From assembly GCF_036421855.1 (NCBI RefSeq), contig NZ_JAZGOK010000001.1: a stretch of 64,000 nt of DNA; one strand, written 5' to 3'. The notes under the pieces were generated by a model. The model was not told the origin of the DNA. It did no database searches and saw only the letters and a list, made by a program, of their open reading frames with translations. Shown piece by piece: positions 33,788 through 43,269 of the stretch (positions within the stretch are counted from its first letter, which is position 1; each line of letters begins with the position of its first letter). The stretch is from Georgenia_B sunbinii. Lineage in GTDB: Bacteria > Actinomycetota > Actinomycetes > Actinomycetales > Actinomycetaceae. Made by a program: the position numbers and the translations under genes.

Positions 33788-34504
33788 TCAGAGCAGCCAG
33801 CGGGAGGCGGCGCCCACCGGGGTGCGCTGCGCCGGGTCGCGGCCGGGCGCCGGGGCTGACGCTGTCGCCGGCGCCTCGGCGCTGCTGACGACGGGTGCCT
33901 CTCGGGTGAGCGCCACGCGGCGGAGGACGGCCTCGACCGCGATGCCGGTGAGTGCACCGGTGAGCACGCCGAGAGCGACCGACACGAGCGGGCTGCCGCC
34001 GGTGAGCGACTGCGCACCGATGGCGATGAGCGCGTTGTAGCTCGCCCACAGCAGCCCGGCCGCGCCGGCGGCGACCGTGAACCGGCGCGCGGGGAAGCCG
34101 AGCGCGCCGGCGCTCATGTTGATCGCTACCCGGCCGACCGGGATGAATCGGCCGGTGATCACCATGGTGGTCCCCCGACGGTCCAGTGCGGCGCCCGCGC
34201 GTGCCCAGGCTCGTCGGCCGCGCTCACCACGCAGCCAGGGCAGCCGGTGCAGCGGGAGGTGCCGGCCGACGGCGAAGGCCAGCAGGTCGCCCACGAGCGC
34301 GCCGGTGGCGGCGGCCGCGACCACGAGGGCCAGGTGCGGACCGTCCGCGGTCATGGCGAGGACGGCGGCGGTGATGAGGACCGTCTCGCTGGGGACCGGC
34401 GGCAGCACGCCGTCGACCACGGTGAGGACGAGGACGAGCACCAGCAGCCACGGGGAGGCGCCGAGCTGGGTGGCGAAGGCCTCCATCTGCGCGAACAGCT
34501 CCAT
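33788..34504 (-). CDS. DedA / SNARE-associated family membrane protein
   Basis: A 238-residue integral membrane protein of the DedA family, thought to act as lipid (undecaprenyl-phosphate or aminophospholipid) flippases. Seen are the LPPVPSETVLITAA motif after helix 1, the GALVGDLLAFAVGR re-entrant segment and GRFIPVGRVAINMSAG with the essential Arg residues. The C-terminal ~40 residues are a disordered Ala/Pro-rich tail. ATG 34504 has a strong GGGGAGG site. Single gene. Confidence 0.92.
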   Translation of the reverse strand: MELFAQMEAFATQLGASPWLLVLVLVLTVVDGVLPPVPSETVLITAAVLAMTADGPHLALVVAAAATGALVGDLLAFAVGRHLPLHRLPWLRGERGRRAWARAGAALDRRGTTMVITGRFIPVGRVAINMSAGALGFPARRFTVAAGAAGLLWASYNALIAIGAQSLTGGSPLVSVALGVLTGALTGIAVEAVLRRVALTREAPVVSSAEAPATASAPAPGRDPAQRTPVGAASRWLL

Positions 34505-34587
34505 GGCCGGCCCCCTCCCCTGCGTCGATCAGTCCGTCCAGTCAACGGCAGCGGCCCGAGGGCGGTCCATCGGTTATCCCCCTGAGC

Positions 34588-34621
34588 GGACCCTGGTTGG
34601 GAATGGGGATCGTCAGGGTCC
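34588..34621 (-). terminator. Terminator after the HNH/DUF222 gene
   Basis: Perfect 8-bp inverted repeat GGACCCTG / CAGGGTCC with an 18-base loop, 12 bases beyond the HNH gene stop. No T run. Confidence 0.45.
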
Positions 34622-34633
34622 CCGGAGCGACGG

Positions 34634-36727
34634 TCAGAAGGGCGACGGGCTCGGTTCGAGCGGCGGCAGGTAGTGGGACACGGCTGGGGCGAACGGATCG
34701 TCTGCCGGCGGCTGCGGGGTGACCGGGAGCTCGACGGCCCGGCGCAGGATGTGGTCGATGGTGGCCTGGTCGTCGTTCCAGGTGGGGGTATCGCCGGCGG
34801 GACGGTCGCCGCGGTTGGCACGGGCGACGGTGCGAAGGGCGTCGGCGGCGCCGCGGGGCAGTCGGGTGACGCGGCCGTCGAGGTGACGGCGGTAGCCGTG
34901 ACCGGCCGGGGTGGTCCAGGCGAAGCTGCCGTCAGCGGCGCGGGCGACCGTGAAGGCGCCGACGGTCTTGAGGATGTGGTCGCGCTTGCACAGCGACTGC
35001 AGGTTGGTGACCGAGGTGTGCCCGCCCAGGTGCCACTCCTTGCCGTGGTCCTGGTCGCAGAGCCGGGCCGGTGTCACGCAGCCGGGGCGGATGCAGGTGC
35101 GGTCGCGCTCCCGGACGTGGTCGGCGATGGCGGTGGTGGGCTGGTAGCGGGTACGGCCCACGTCCAGCACCTGGGTGCCGGTGGGGTCGGTGACCAGGCG
35201 GCGCCAGGTGCCGCCGGCCGCCAGCGCTCGGGCGACCTCCGGCGGCACCGGGCCGTACCCCTCGAGGTCGGCTACCGGCACGGGTTCACGGTCCAACGCA
35301 TGGGTCTGCGGCGGGTCGAGCTCGGGCAGCATGACGTGCAGCGGCACGGTGATCCGGATGTCGGCCCGTCCGCCGGCGATCATCCCGAGCCGGACGTGGG
35401 GCAGGACGCAGCCGGGGACCCGGTGGCCGGGATGGGGTGGGCCGTCAGCCGGCCGGTGGCGCAGCTGTCCCCTGGACGCCGGGTCAGGTGGTGGGTCCGT
35501 CGCGGCGGTGCCGGTGCCGTCCGTCATCGAGTCCGGTTCGTCGTCCGCCGCGGCGCGCGGTGCCGGAGGTGGATCGTCGCCGTCGCGGTTGTCCGTCTCG
35601 GCCGGCGGCGACGGTGAGGTGTCCGGCGTCGTCGTCGTGGTGGTGCAGCCGCAGGTGCAGTGGGTCTCGGGGTGGGGGCCGACGTGGCCGGTGGCCAGCG
35701 CGGTGTGGCCCATGAGCGCCAGGGTGTCCGCGCGCAGCTGGTCCAGCGTGCGCTGGTCACCGTTGTTCTTCGCTGCCCGCGCAGCGCCCTCCAGCGCCAG
35801 GTCCAGCCCGACGGCGTCGGCCGCCGGCAGCACCGCGGACATCAGCGCCATCCCGTCGGCCAGTGCCCGGGGGTGGTTGACCCGCCGCTCCTGGCGTGCC
35901 GCGACGTGGCGCTGGTCGGCGCCGTCGGGATCGACGGCGATCACCGCCGCGGCGAGGTCCTGGCGGACCTGGTGCAAGGTGCGGCCCGGGGCTCGGTCCA
36001 GCACCGTCAGCTGGGCGGCCAGCGCCACGTCGGCCGGCAGGTCCTCCAACGCCCCCACGATCGCCTGCGCCTTGGCGAAGTCGATCTCGCCGGCCTCCAG
36101 TGCGTCCTGAGTGAAGTCGAAGATCCCTTGGAACGCCCGGCCGGTCATCACCAGCCGGCGTGCCGTCATCCGGCTGATCCCCAGCCGCAGCGCCAGCTCG
36201 TCCCCGCCGAAGCACGGCGGGCCGCCCGTGGCGCGGAACGTCGCCGGCCACGTGGAGTCGAGCGCCTCCCGCTTGGAGAGCACCGCCGCGGCCTCCGCCG
36301 CCCGGGCCGCCGACCACCCTTCCATCCGCTTGTGCGCGGCGACGACCTCCACGAGGGAGTAGTCGTCGACCTGCGACAGGTCGATCGCTGCCAGCAACCG
36401 GCCCAGCAGCACCCCGGCAGGTAGCACCTCCAGGAACTCTCCGAGCACGCCTTCTCGGCCGTCGAGGTGGTCGAGCACGTCCGCCGGCCATGACGGCGGC
36501 GGCTCCAGCCGGTAGCCACCGAACCCGAACCCCAGGAACTCGGCCACCAGCTCGTCGTCCTCCGGGCCGGCCGCAAACACCTCGACCGGCGACGCTCCCG
36601 CTGCGCGCGTCGCCGCCGCAACGAGACCACCGAGGACCGCCTCGACTGCGCTGCGGTCGTCCGTGTGGGCCTCGGTACCACGCTCGGCATCGTCACCATC
36701 GACGAGCACATCCGGGTGAAGTCCCAC
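34634..36727 (-). CDS. DUF222 / HNH endonuclease family protein
   Basis: 697 residues. The N-terminal two-thirds is the DUF222 (13E12-repeat-type) helical region. A low-complexity Thr/Pro/Asp-rich insert of about 80 residues begins after THCTCGCTTTTT near residue 355. The C-terminal HNH nuclease core has CIRPGC, LCDQDHGKEWHLGG and TNLQSLCKRDH with both His and the Asn in place. GTG 36727 follows AGGAGG at 7 bases. The family is multi-copy in actinobacteria, and its role is unproven, perhaps mobile-element-like or in DNA turnover. Confidence 0.93.
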   Translation of the reverse strand: MGLHPDVLVDGDDAERGTEAHTDDRSAVEAVLGGLVAAATRAAGASPVEVFAAGPEDDELVAEFLGFGFGGYRLEPPPSWPADVLDHLDGREGVLGEFLEVLPAGVLLGRLLAAIDLSQVDDYSLVEVVAAHKRMEGWSAARAAEAAAVLSKREALDSTWPATFRATGGPPCFGGDELALRLGISRMTARRLVMTGRAFQGIFDFTQDALEAGEIDFAKAQAIVGALEDLPADVALAAQLTVLDRAPGRTLHQVRQDLAAAVIAVDPDGADQRHVAARQERRVNHPRALADGMALMSAVLPAADAVGLDLALEGAARAAKNNGDQRTLDQLRADTLALMGHTALATGHVGPHPETHCTCGCTTTTTTPDTSPSPPAETDNRDGDDPPPAPRAAADDEPDSMTDGTGTAATDPPPDPASRGQLRHRPADGPPHPGHRVPGCVLPHVRLGMIAGGRADIRITVPLHVMLPELDPPQTHALDREPVPVADLEGYGPVPPEVARALAAGGTWRRLVTDPTGTQVLDVGRTRYQPTTAIADHVRERDRTCIRPGCVTPARLCDQDHGKEWHLGGHTSVTNLQSLCKRDHILKTVGAFTVARAADGSFAWTTPAGHGYRRHLDGRVTRLPRGAADALRTVARANRGDRPAGDTPTWNDDQATIDHILRRAVELPVTPQPPADDPFAPAVSHYLPPLEPSPSPF

Positions 36728-36748
36728 AGCGAGTACCTCCTGCGACCC

Positions 36749-36777
36749 AGTTTATCGGACGTACGTACGAGTCACAA
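36749..36777 (-). promoter_or_regulatory. Promoter of the HNH/DUF222 gene
   Basis: Minus-strand -35 TTGTGA (36777-36772), 17-base spacer containing CGTACGTACG, -10 TAAACT (36754-36749), 22 bases before GTG 36727. The area is clearly more A/T-rich than its surroundings. Confidence 0.55.
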
Positions 36778-36848
36778 GGGTGTAGTTCGATCAATTTTCG
36801 GCGACTTTCCGGCGGGCGCGCCCAGGCTCGGGCTGCGAGCCTTGGGCG

Positions 36849-37631
36849 ATGGCAGCAACTGCGCGCGGAACCGCGTCGGACATCGGCGACAGCCGGGTCG
36901 TCACCACAGGTGCCCGACTCGGCTACGCAGCCGGCGGGCTGCTCCATCTCGTCATCGGTTGGCTGGCGGTGAGCCTGGCGTGGGGCGGCTCGGGAAGCTC
37001 TGCGGACCAGTCGGGGGCACTGTCGGAGGTCGGCTCCACGCCCCTGGGGAGCAGCCTGCTCTGGGTCGTCGTCGTGGGCTTCGCGCTGCTCGCCGTCTGG
37101 CAGGCGACCGCGATCGTCACCGCAACGAAGGCCAAGGACCGGCTCACGCACGTCGCCAAGGCGGTGACCTACGTGGTGCTCGCCGGCCTCGCCGCCGCCA
37201 TCGCGACCGGCTCGAGCTCCGGCGGCGGCTCCGGGGAGACGAAGAGCATGACGGCCACCGTGATGGCGCAGCCGCTGGGGCAGCTGGCCGTCGGCGTCCT
37301 CGGAGCGGTGATCATCGGGGTGGGCATCTTCCACGTGGTCAAGGGATGGCGCCGGACGTTCCTCGAGGACCTGCGGCAGAACCCGGGCAGGTGGGTGGTG
37401 CTCGCGGGCCGGGTCGGCTACGTCGCCAAAGGGATCGCGCTAGGGGTCGTCGGGGCGTTGTTCGCCATTGCCGCAGCGACCAACGACCCGGAGGAGGCCG
37501 AGGGTCTCGACGGCGCGCTGCGCACCCTGCTGGAGCTGCCGCTCGGCAAGGCGCTGCTCACCGCCGTCGGGATCGGTCTCGCCGCCTACGGCGTCTACTC
37601 CTTCGGTCGGGCGAGGTACGCGAAGGTCTGA
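36849..37631 (+). CDS. DUF1206 membrane protein
   Basis: A 260-residue integral membrane protein made of three repeats of a two-helix unit, each starting with an ARxGYxAxGxxxxxxG-like segment: GARLGYAAGGLLHLVIGWLA, a middle degenerate copy around HVAKAVTYVVLAGLA, and AGRVGYVAKGIALGVVGALF. This is the DUF1206 pattern. Function unknown. Its stop is one base from the convergent pyruvate carboxylase stop, with no terminator between. Confidence 0.92.
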   Translation: MAATARGTASDIGDSRVVTTGARLGYAAGGLLHLVIGWLAVSLAWGGSGSSADQSGALSEVGSTPLGSSLLWVVVVGFALLAVWQATAIVTATKAKDRLTHVAKAVTYVVLAGLAAAIATGSSSGGGSGETKSMTATVMAQPLGQLAVGVLGAVIIGVGIFHVVKGWRRTFLEDLRQNPGRWVVLAGRVGYVAKGIALGVVGALFAIAAATNDPEEAEGLDGALRTLLELPLGKALLTAVGIGLAAYGVYSFGRARYAKV

Positions 37632-37632
37632 G

Positions 37633-40600
37633 CTACTCCTCCACGACGCAGAGCAGGTCCCCGGCGGCCACGTCCTCCCGGGCACCGATCGCCAGGCGGG
37701 CGACGCGGCCGGCGACCGGTGCGGTGATGGTGGCCTCCATCTTCATCGCCTCGATCGTGGCCACCCGGTCGCCGCGCGCCACCGTCTCGCCGGCGGCGAC
37801 GCGCATCGTCACCGCGCCGGAGTAGGGCGCCGCGACGTGCTCGGGCTGGTCCGGGTCGGCCTTCTCGGCGACGTGCACCTCGGCCTCGACCTGCCGGTCG
37901 CGGACGTATACGGGTCGCAGCTGCCCGTTGAGGGTGGTCATCACGGTGCGCACGCCGTGCTTGTCGGGCTCGCTGATCGCTTCCAGCCCGATGTTCAGCT
38001 GGACGCCCCGCTCGATCTCCACGACGTACTCGGTCTGCCCGTCGGACAGCCCGTGGAGGTAGTCGAGCGTGTCGATGACCGACACGTCGCCGTACTTCTC
38101 CCGGTTCCCGCGGAAGGCGTAGGTCGGCTCGGGGAACAGCAGCTCGTTGAGCAGGTCCCGCCGGGTCGTCCCCGGCTCGCGCAGCAGCGCGGTCTGGTGG
38201 TCGCTCAGCTCGCGGACCGACAGGTCCGGCGTGCGGCCGGCGAGCACCTTGCTGCGGAACGGCTCGGGCCAGCCGCCGGGCAGCTCGCCGATCTCGCCGG
38301 CCATGAAGCGGATCACCGAGTCCGGGATGTCGAAGGCCCCCGGGTCGCGCTCGAACTCCGCGGGGTCCGCGTGCGCCGCGGCCAGCTGCAGCGCGAGGTC
38401 GCCGACCACCTTCGACGACGGCGTCACCTTGGGGATCCGGCCGAGGATCGCGTCGGCCGCCGCGTACATCTCCTCGATGAGCTCGAAGTCGTCCGCCAGC
38501 CCGAGCGCGATGGCCTGCTGGCGCAGGTTGGAGAGCTGACCACCGGGGATCTCGTGCCGGTAGACCCGCCCGGTGGGCGCCGGCAGCCCCGACTCGAACG
38601 GCCGGTACGCCTCGCGCACCGCGCCCCAGTACGGCTCGAGGTCGTTGACCGCCGCCAGCGACAGGCCGGTGTCCCGCTCGGTGTGCTGCAGCGCCGCGAC
38701 CAGTGCCGACATCGCCGGCTGGCTGGTGGTGCCGGCCAGTGGTGCGCTCGCGACGTCGACCGCGTCCACCCCGGCCTCGGCGGCAGCGAGGAGCGTGGCG
38801 AGCTGCCCGCCGGCGGTGTCGTGGGTGTGCAGGTGCACCGGCAGGTCGAACCGCTCGCGCAACGCGCTCACGAGTCGCGCGGCAGCCGCCGGGCGCAGCA
38901 GTCCCGCCATGTCCTTGATGGCGAGCACGTGCGCGCCCGCCGCGGTGATCTGCTCGGCCAGCTGCAGGTAGTAGTCGAGCGTGTAGAGCCGCTCGTCGGG
39001 GTCGAGCAGGTTGCCGGTGTAGCACAGCGCGACCTCGGCGACCGCGGTGCCGGTCTCCAGCACCGCGTCGATCGCCGGCCGCATCTGGCTCACGTCGTTG
39101 AGCGCGTCGAAGATCCGGAACACGTCGATACCGGTGGCCGCCGCCTCCTCGACGAATGCCCGCGTCACCGTCTCCGGGTACGGCGTGTAGCCCACCGTGT
39201 TGCGGCCGCGCAGCAGCATCTGCAGGGCCATGTTCGGCATCGCCTCGCGCAGCGTGGCGAGCCGCTCCCACGGGTCCTCCTGCAGGAACCGCAGCGCGAC
39301 GTCGTAGGTCGCCCCGCCCCAGGCCTCCACCGATGTCAGCTCCGGGGTGAGCCGGGCGACGTACGGCGCGATGCGGGCCAGGTCCCGGGTGCGGACCCGG
39401 GTGGCGAGCAGCGACTGGTGCGCGTCACGGAAGGTGGTGTCGGTGACGCCCAGCGCGGACCGCTCGCGCAGGTCTCGGGCGAACCCTGCCGGCCCCAGCT
39501 CCTGCAGCCGCTGCCGGGAGCCTGCCGGTGCGTCGTCGTGCAGGTCGATCGTCGGCAGCTTGTCACGCGGGTTGACGACGACGGCGGGCCGCGGCCCGTG
39601 CGGCTGGTTGACGGTGACGTCGGCGAGCCAGGACAGCACCTTGGTGCCGCGGTCCTGGGACTTGCGGGCGGTGAGCAGCTCAGGCCGCTCGGTGATGAAC
39701 GCGGTGCTCAGGTCGCCCTCGACGAGCGCCGGGACGTCGAGCACCGCCTGGAGGAACGGGATGTTGGTCGCGACGCCGCGGATGCGGAACTCCGCGAGCG
39801 CCCGACGTGCCCGGTTGACCGCCGTCGGGAAGTCCCAGCCCCGGCAGGTGAGCTTGGCGAGCATCGAGTCGAAGTACGGGCTGATCTGCGCGCCGACGCT
39901 GGTGGTGCCGCCGTCGATGCGGATGCCGGCGCCGCCGGGCGAGCGGTAGGTGGTGATCCGCCCGATGTCGGGCTGGAAGTCGGCGGTCGGGTCCTCGGTG
40001 GTGATCCGGCACTGCAGCGCGGCGCCGCGCACCTGCAGCGACTCCTGACGCAGCCCGATGTCCGCCAGTGACTCCCCCGACGCGATGCGCAGCTGCGCCT
40101 GGACGAGGTCGACGTCGGTGACCTCCTCGGTGACCGTGTGCTCCACCTGGATGCGCGGGTTCATCTCGATGAACACGTGCTGCCCGGCGCGGGGCCCGGC
40201 GGTCTCCAGCAGGAACTCCACCGTGCCGGCGTTGACGTAGCCGACGGCGCGGGCGAAGGCCACGGCGTCGTCGTGCAGCTGCCGGCGCACGTCGTCGTCG
40301 AGGTTCGGGGCGGGGGCGATCTCCACGACCTTCTGGTGGCGGCGCTGCACCGAGCAGTCGCGGTCGAAGAGGTGGACGACGTCGCCGTACTGGTCGGCGA
40401 GGATCTGCACCTCGATGTGCCGGGGCCGCAGCACGGCCTCCTCGAGGAACATCGTCGCGTCACCGAAGGCGCTGCCGGCCTCGCGCATCGCTTCCTCGAG
40501 CGCCGGGCGCAGCACGTCGATGCTCTCGATACGCCGCATCCCGCGCCCACCGCCACCGGCGACCGCCTTGGCGAACACCGGGAACGTCAGCTCGGCAGCG

Positions 40601-41040
40601 GCCGCGACGAGGGTGTCGGCGTCGTCGGAGGCCGGCGAGGACCGCAGCACCGGGATGCCGACAGCCTTCGCGTGCTCCTTCGCGGTGACCTTGTTCCCGG
40701 CCCGCTCGAGCACGTCGGCGGGCGGGCCGACGAAGACCAGACCGGCAGCGTCGGCGGCGCGCGCCAGCTCGGGGTTCTCCGAGAGGAACCCGTAGCCGGG
40801 GTAGATCGCGTCCGCCCCGGCGTCGAGCGCGGTACGCACGATCTCGGCGACGTCGAGGTAGGCCGCCACCGGCTGGCCGCGGGTCCCGATCTCGAAGGCC
40901 TCGTCGGACTTCTGCCGGTGCATCGACGCGCGGTCCTCGTACGGGTAGACCGCCACCGTTCGGGCGCCGAGCTCGACGGCAGCACGGAACGCGCGGACGG
41001 CGATCTCACCGCGGTTGGCCACCAGGATCTTGTCGAACAT
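37633..41040 (-). CDS. pyc: Pyruvate carboxylase
   Basis: Biotin-dependent carboxylation of pyruvate to oxaloacetate, refilling the TCA cycle. It has 1135 residues, the full length of single-chain enzymes. The order is biotin carboxylase (1-450; KILVANRGEIAVRAF, ATP-grasp AVAGGGGRGMR, EMNPRIQVEHTVTE), then carboxyltransferase (~520-800; DTTFRDAHQSLLATRVRT, metal His pair in LPVHLHTHDTAGG), then the PYC/OADA domain, and C-terminal biotinyl domain with the biotin lysine in IEAMKMEATI. ATG 41040 follows GGAGGATGAG. Monocistronic. Confidence 0.98.
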   Translation of the reverse strand: MFDKILVANRGEIAVRAFRAAVELGARTVAVYPYEDRASMHRQKSDEAFEIGTRGQPVAAYLDVAEIVRTALDAGADAIYPGYGFLSENPELARAADAAGLVFVGPPADVLERAGNKVTAKEHAKAVGIPVLRSSPASDDADTLVAAAAELTFPVFAKAVAGGGGRGMRRIESIDVLRPALEEAMREAGSAFGDATMFLEEAVLRPRHIEVQILADQYGDVVHLFDRDCSVQRRHQKVVEIAPAPNLDDDVRRQLHDDAVAFARAVGYVNAGTVEFLLETAGPRAGQHVFIEMNPRIQVEHTVTEEVTDVDLVQAQLRIASGESLADIGLRQESLQVRGAALQCRITTEDPTADFQPDIGRITTYRSPGGAGIRIDGGTTSVGAQISPYFDSMLAKLTCRGWDFPTAVNRARRALAEFRIRGVATNIPFLQAVLDVPALVEGDLSTAFITERPELLTARKSQDRGTKVLSWLADVTVNQPHGPRPAVVVNPRDKLPTIDLHDDAPAGSRQRLQELGPAGFARDLRERSALGVTDTTFRDAHQSLLATRVRTRDLARIAPYVARLTPELTSVEAWGGATYDVALRFLQEDPWERLATLREAMPNMALQMLLRGRNTVGYTPYPETVTRAFVEEAAATGIDVFRIFDALNDVSQMRPAIDAVLETGTAVAEVALCYTGNLLDPDERLYTLDYYLQLAEQITAAGAHVLAIKDMAGLLRPAAAARLVSALRERFDLPVHLHTHDTAGGQLATLLAAAEAGVDAVDVASAPLAGTTSQPAMSALVAALQHTERDTGLSLAAVNDLEPYWGAVREAYRPFESGLPAPTGRVYRHEIPGGQLSNLRQQAIALGLADDFELIEEMYAAADAILGRIPKVTPSSKVVGDLALQLAAAHADPAEFERDPGAFDIPDSVIRFMAGEIGELPGGWPEPFRSKVLAGRTPDLSVRELSDHQTALLREPGTTRRDLLNELLFPEPTYAFRGNREKYGDVSVIDTLDYLHGLSDGQTEYVVEIERGVQLNIGLEAISEPDKHGVRTVMTTLNGQLRPVYVRDRQVEAEVHVAEKADPDQPEHVAAPYSGAVTMRVAAGETVARGDRVATIEAMKMEATITAPVAGRVARLAIGAREDVAAGDLLCVVEE

Positions 41041-41125
41041 CTCATCCTCCGAGCCGGGAACGTCTCGCCGGATGGTAGCGAGATCCCCGGCGGGAGAGGC
41101 CGGGTGTCCATATGTGCTGCAGCGC

Positions 41126-41143
41126 CCCGGCGCACCCGCCGGG
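41126..41143 (-). terminator. Possible terminator of the two-component operon
   Basis: Perfect 7-bp stem CCCGGCG / CGCCGGG with loop CACC, 8 bases past the response-regulator stop at 41151. Confidence 0.4.
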
Positions 41144-41150
41144 CCTGGCC

Positions 41151-41813
41151 TCAGCCCAAGAGGCCGGCGCGCTCGGCCAGGACGGCGACCTGCACGCGGC
41201 CGCGGACGTCGAGCTTGGTCTGGGCGGCGGCGAGGTGCGACTTGACGGTGGCCGCAGAGACGAACAGGCGGGCGGCGATCTCTGCGTTGCTCAGCCCGTG
41301 CCCGACGCCGACGGCGACGTCTCGCTCCCGCTCGGTCAGCTGGGCCATCGCCTCCTCGGCCGCCTGCCGGGCCCGCGAGTCCTCGGTGCGGGCGTAGTGG
41401 TCGAGCACCTGACGGGTGCTGCGCGGGGAGAGGACGGCGTCGCCGACCATCACCGACCGGACCGCGCCGATGATCTCCTCGGGGGACGCCGTCTTCAGCA
41501 GGAAGCTGGCCGCGCCGGCGTCGAGGCTGCGCAGGACGGCGTCGTCGACGTCCCATGTGGTCAAGGCGATGACGTTCGGCGGGGCGGGCAGCTGCCGCAC
41601 CTGCCGAGTGGCCTCGATGCCGTCCATCCGGGCCATCCGCAGATCCATGAGGACCACGTCCGGCGCATGACGCTGGACAGCCTCGACCACCTCGTCACCG
41701 TCTCCCGCCTCGCCGACGACGTCCATGGTTGGGTCACTGGTGAGCATGAGGCGCAGCGCGGTCCGCACGAGCGGGTCGTCGTCGACCAGGAGGATCCGGT
41801 GCGGGGCGCTCAT
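41151..41813 (-). CDS. NarL/LuxR-family response regulator
   Basis: A 220-residue two-domain regulator. The receiver domain has acidic pocket DDD near residue 10, phospho-acceptor Asp in VVLMDLRMARMDG and the Lys in SFLLKTASPEE. The C-terminal LuxR HTH is LTERERDVAVGVGHGLSNAE followed by IAARLFVSAATVKSHL. It lies 28 bases downstream of the histidine kinase, so they form a pair. Targets unknown; the neighbouring DUF4352 lipoprotein-like gene is a candidate. Confidence 0.95.
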   Translation of the reverse strand: MSAPHRILLVDDDPLVRTALRLMLTSDPTMDVVGEAGDGDEVVEAVQRHAPDVVLMDLRMARMDGIEATRQVRQLPAPPNVIALTTWDVDDAVLRSLDAGAASFLLKTASPEEIIGAVRSVMVGDAVLSPRSTRQVLDHYARTEDSRARQAAEEAMAQLTERERDVAVGVGHGLSNAEIAARLFVSAATVKSHLAAAQTKLDVRGRVQVAVLAERAGLLG

Positions 41814-41841
41814 CCCGCCATCGTAGGCGCGGGCGGACCGG

Positions 41842-43095
41842 TCAGGGCTCGCGGCCGCGCCACGGCAGGTCCACCGTGACGCGGAAGTTCCGACCGCCGT
41901 CGTCCAGGCCGTAGGCGAGGCTCCCGCCGAGCAGCTCGACCCGCTCGGCGATCCCCCGCAGCCCCTGACCGTCGGCGCTCACGGTCTCGCCGTGGTGCGC
42001 CGCGGCGAGGTAGGGGTTGCGGGCATCGATCCGCATGCCGGTGGCGGGGCCGCCGGCGACCTCGAGACGGACGGGGGCGCCGGCCGCGTGGCGTCGCGCG
42101 TTGGTCAGCAGCTCTTGGACGATCCGGTAGACGGCCCGGGCGAGTGCCGGGTCGGCCTGCTCGGCGTCGGTGACGAACACCGAGGAGCTGACGGGCACAC
42201 CGGCGACGACCGTCTCCTCGATCATCGCGGGCAGGTCGACCAGGGAGAGATCGGGCTCGGCGGGCTCGGCGGCGAGCGGCTCGTTGAGCATGGCGAGCAG
42301 CGAGCGGAGGTCGGCCATCGACCGCGACGCGCTCTCGCGCACCAGCCGGGCGCTCTGGCCCAGCTCCCCCGCCGACGGCGCATGGGCCTCGAGCGCGCCG
42401 GCGTGGAGGTTGAGCAGGGAGAGCCGGTGCCCGAGGACGTCGTGGACCTCGCGACCGATACGCTCACGCTCGCGCTGCCGGGCGAGCTGGTCGCCGAGCT
42501 GGTCGCTCGTCTCCTGCACGGCACTGGCCTGGCGCGTGGCGGCGGCAGCCTCCCGTCGGGCCCGGACCGCCAGGCCCGCGCCGACGGCGAGCGCCATGCT
42601 CAGCACCGTGAAGAGCGGTGCCACCCACCAGCCGAGGTCCACGGCGGTCCCCGGTAACGCTTGCGCCGGGGCGAAGACCGTCTTGAGCAGCGACGTCGCG
42701 CTCGACGAGCCGTGCGCGTCACGGACCGTGGTGACGAGGGTGGCGACGGCCACGCCGCCGGTGGTCCACCACACCTCCCGGCCGCGGCGGCGCCCGAGGA
42801 GCGAGGCGAGGGCGGCGAGGGCCGTCCATGTCCCTATGGGGAGGACGGCTGCCACGGCGGCCGCCACGATAGTCACGGCGAGCGGGGCGCGATGGCGCCA
42901 GACCAGGACGAGCGGCAGGGCGAGTGCGACGAGGAGCACCACGCCCGTGAGAAGGATCTGCCAGCCGTACTCGTCCGCCCGAGCCAGCTCCGAGAACGTC
43001 ACGCTCGTGACCGACGCGGCCGCGCAGAGCGTCCCCCAGAGAACGGTCCGCCACCACGGCGGGCGCCGGGTGGTGACGACGGCTCGCTGGTCCAT
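41842..43095 (-). CDS. Sensor histidine kinase, DesK/NarX (HisKA_3) type
   Basis: 417 residues. The N-terminal half has about five hydrophobic helices with little extracellular loop, so the stimulus is probably in or near the membrane. The HisKA_3 dimerisation motif RERIGREVHDVLGHRLSLL holds the phospho-His near residue 225. The HATPase has N-box ELLTNARRHA and GQGLRGIAERVELLGG. ATG 43095 lacks a clear ribosome site. Partner of the NarL-type regulator downstream. Confidence 0.94.
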   Translation of the reverse strand: MDQRAVVTTRRPPWWRTVLWGTLCAAASVTSVTFSELARADEYGWQILLTGVVLLVALALPLVLVWRHRAPLAVTIVAAAVAAVLPIGTWTALAALASLLGRRRGREVWWTTGGVAVATLVTTVRDAHGSSSATSLLKTVFAPAQALPGTAVDLGWWVAPLFTVLSMALAVGAGLAVRARREAAAATRQASAVQETSDQLGDQLARQRERERIGREVHDVLGHRLSLLNLHAGALEAHAPSAGELGQSARLVRESASRSMADLRSLLAMLNEPLAAEPAEPDLSLVDLPAMIEETVVAGVPVSSSVFVTDAEQADPALARAVYRIVQELLTNARRHAAGAPVRLEVAGGPATGMRIDARNPYLAAAHHGETVSADGQGLRGIAERVELLGGSLAYGLDDGGRNFRVTVDLPWRGREP

Positions 43096-43189
43096 GACGT
43101 CACGGTAGACAACCTCGCCGACATGCAGCACCGCCGTCCGGCTGCTCACGGCGCCCCGGCCCTCCCCCCGATCGGCTAACGCGCTCTGG

Positions 43190-43223
43190 GCGACCGGCCG
43201 ATGCGGCAGGCCCGGCCGGTCGC
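43190..43223. repeat. 10-bp inverted repeat upstream of the DUF4352 gene
   Basis: GCGACCGGCC and GGCCGGTCGC pair perfectly around a 14-base loop, in the 174-base divergent gap between the histidine kinase and DUF4352 genes. May be an operator or a leader hairpin. Confidence 0.35.
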
Positions 43224-43269
43224 GTTGGCTGGTGGCAGCCGAGAACGGCCAACGACCGAGGAGGACACC

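Noticed and set aside
33720..33790. Possible cysteine-responsive leader peptide ending DPHHLVDLTC before the importer operon
   Set aside because: The ending recalls actinobacterial leader peptides, but no ATG/GTG start lies in frame close upstream, and there is no attenuator hairpin with a T run.
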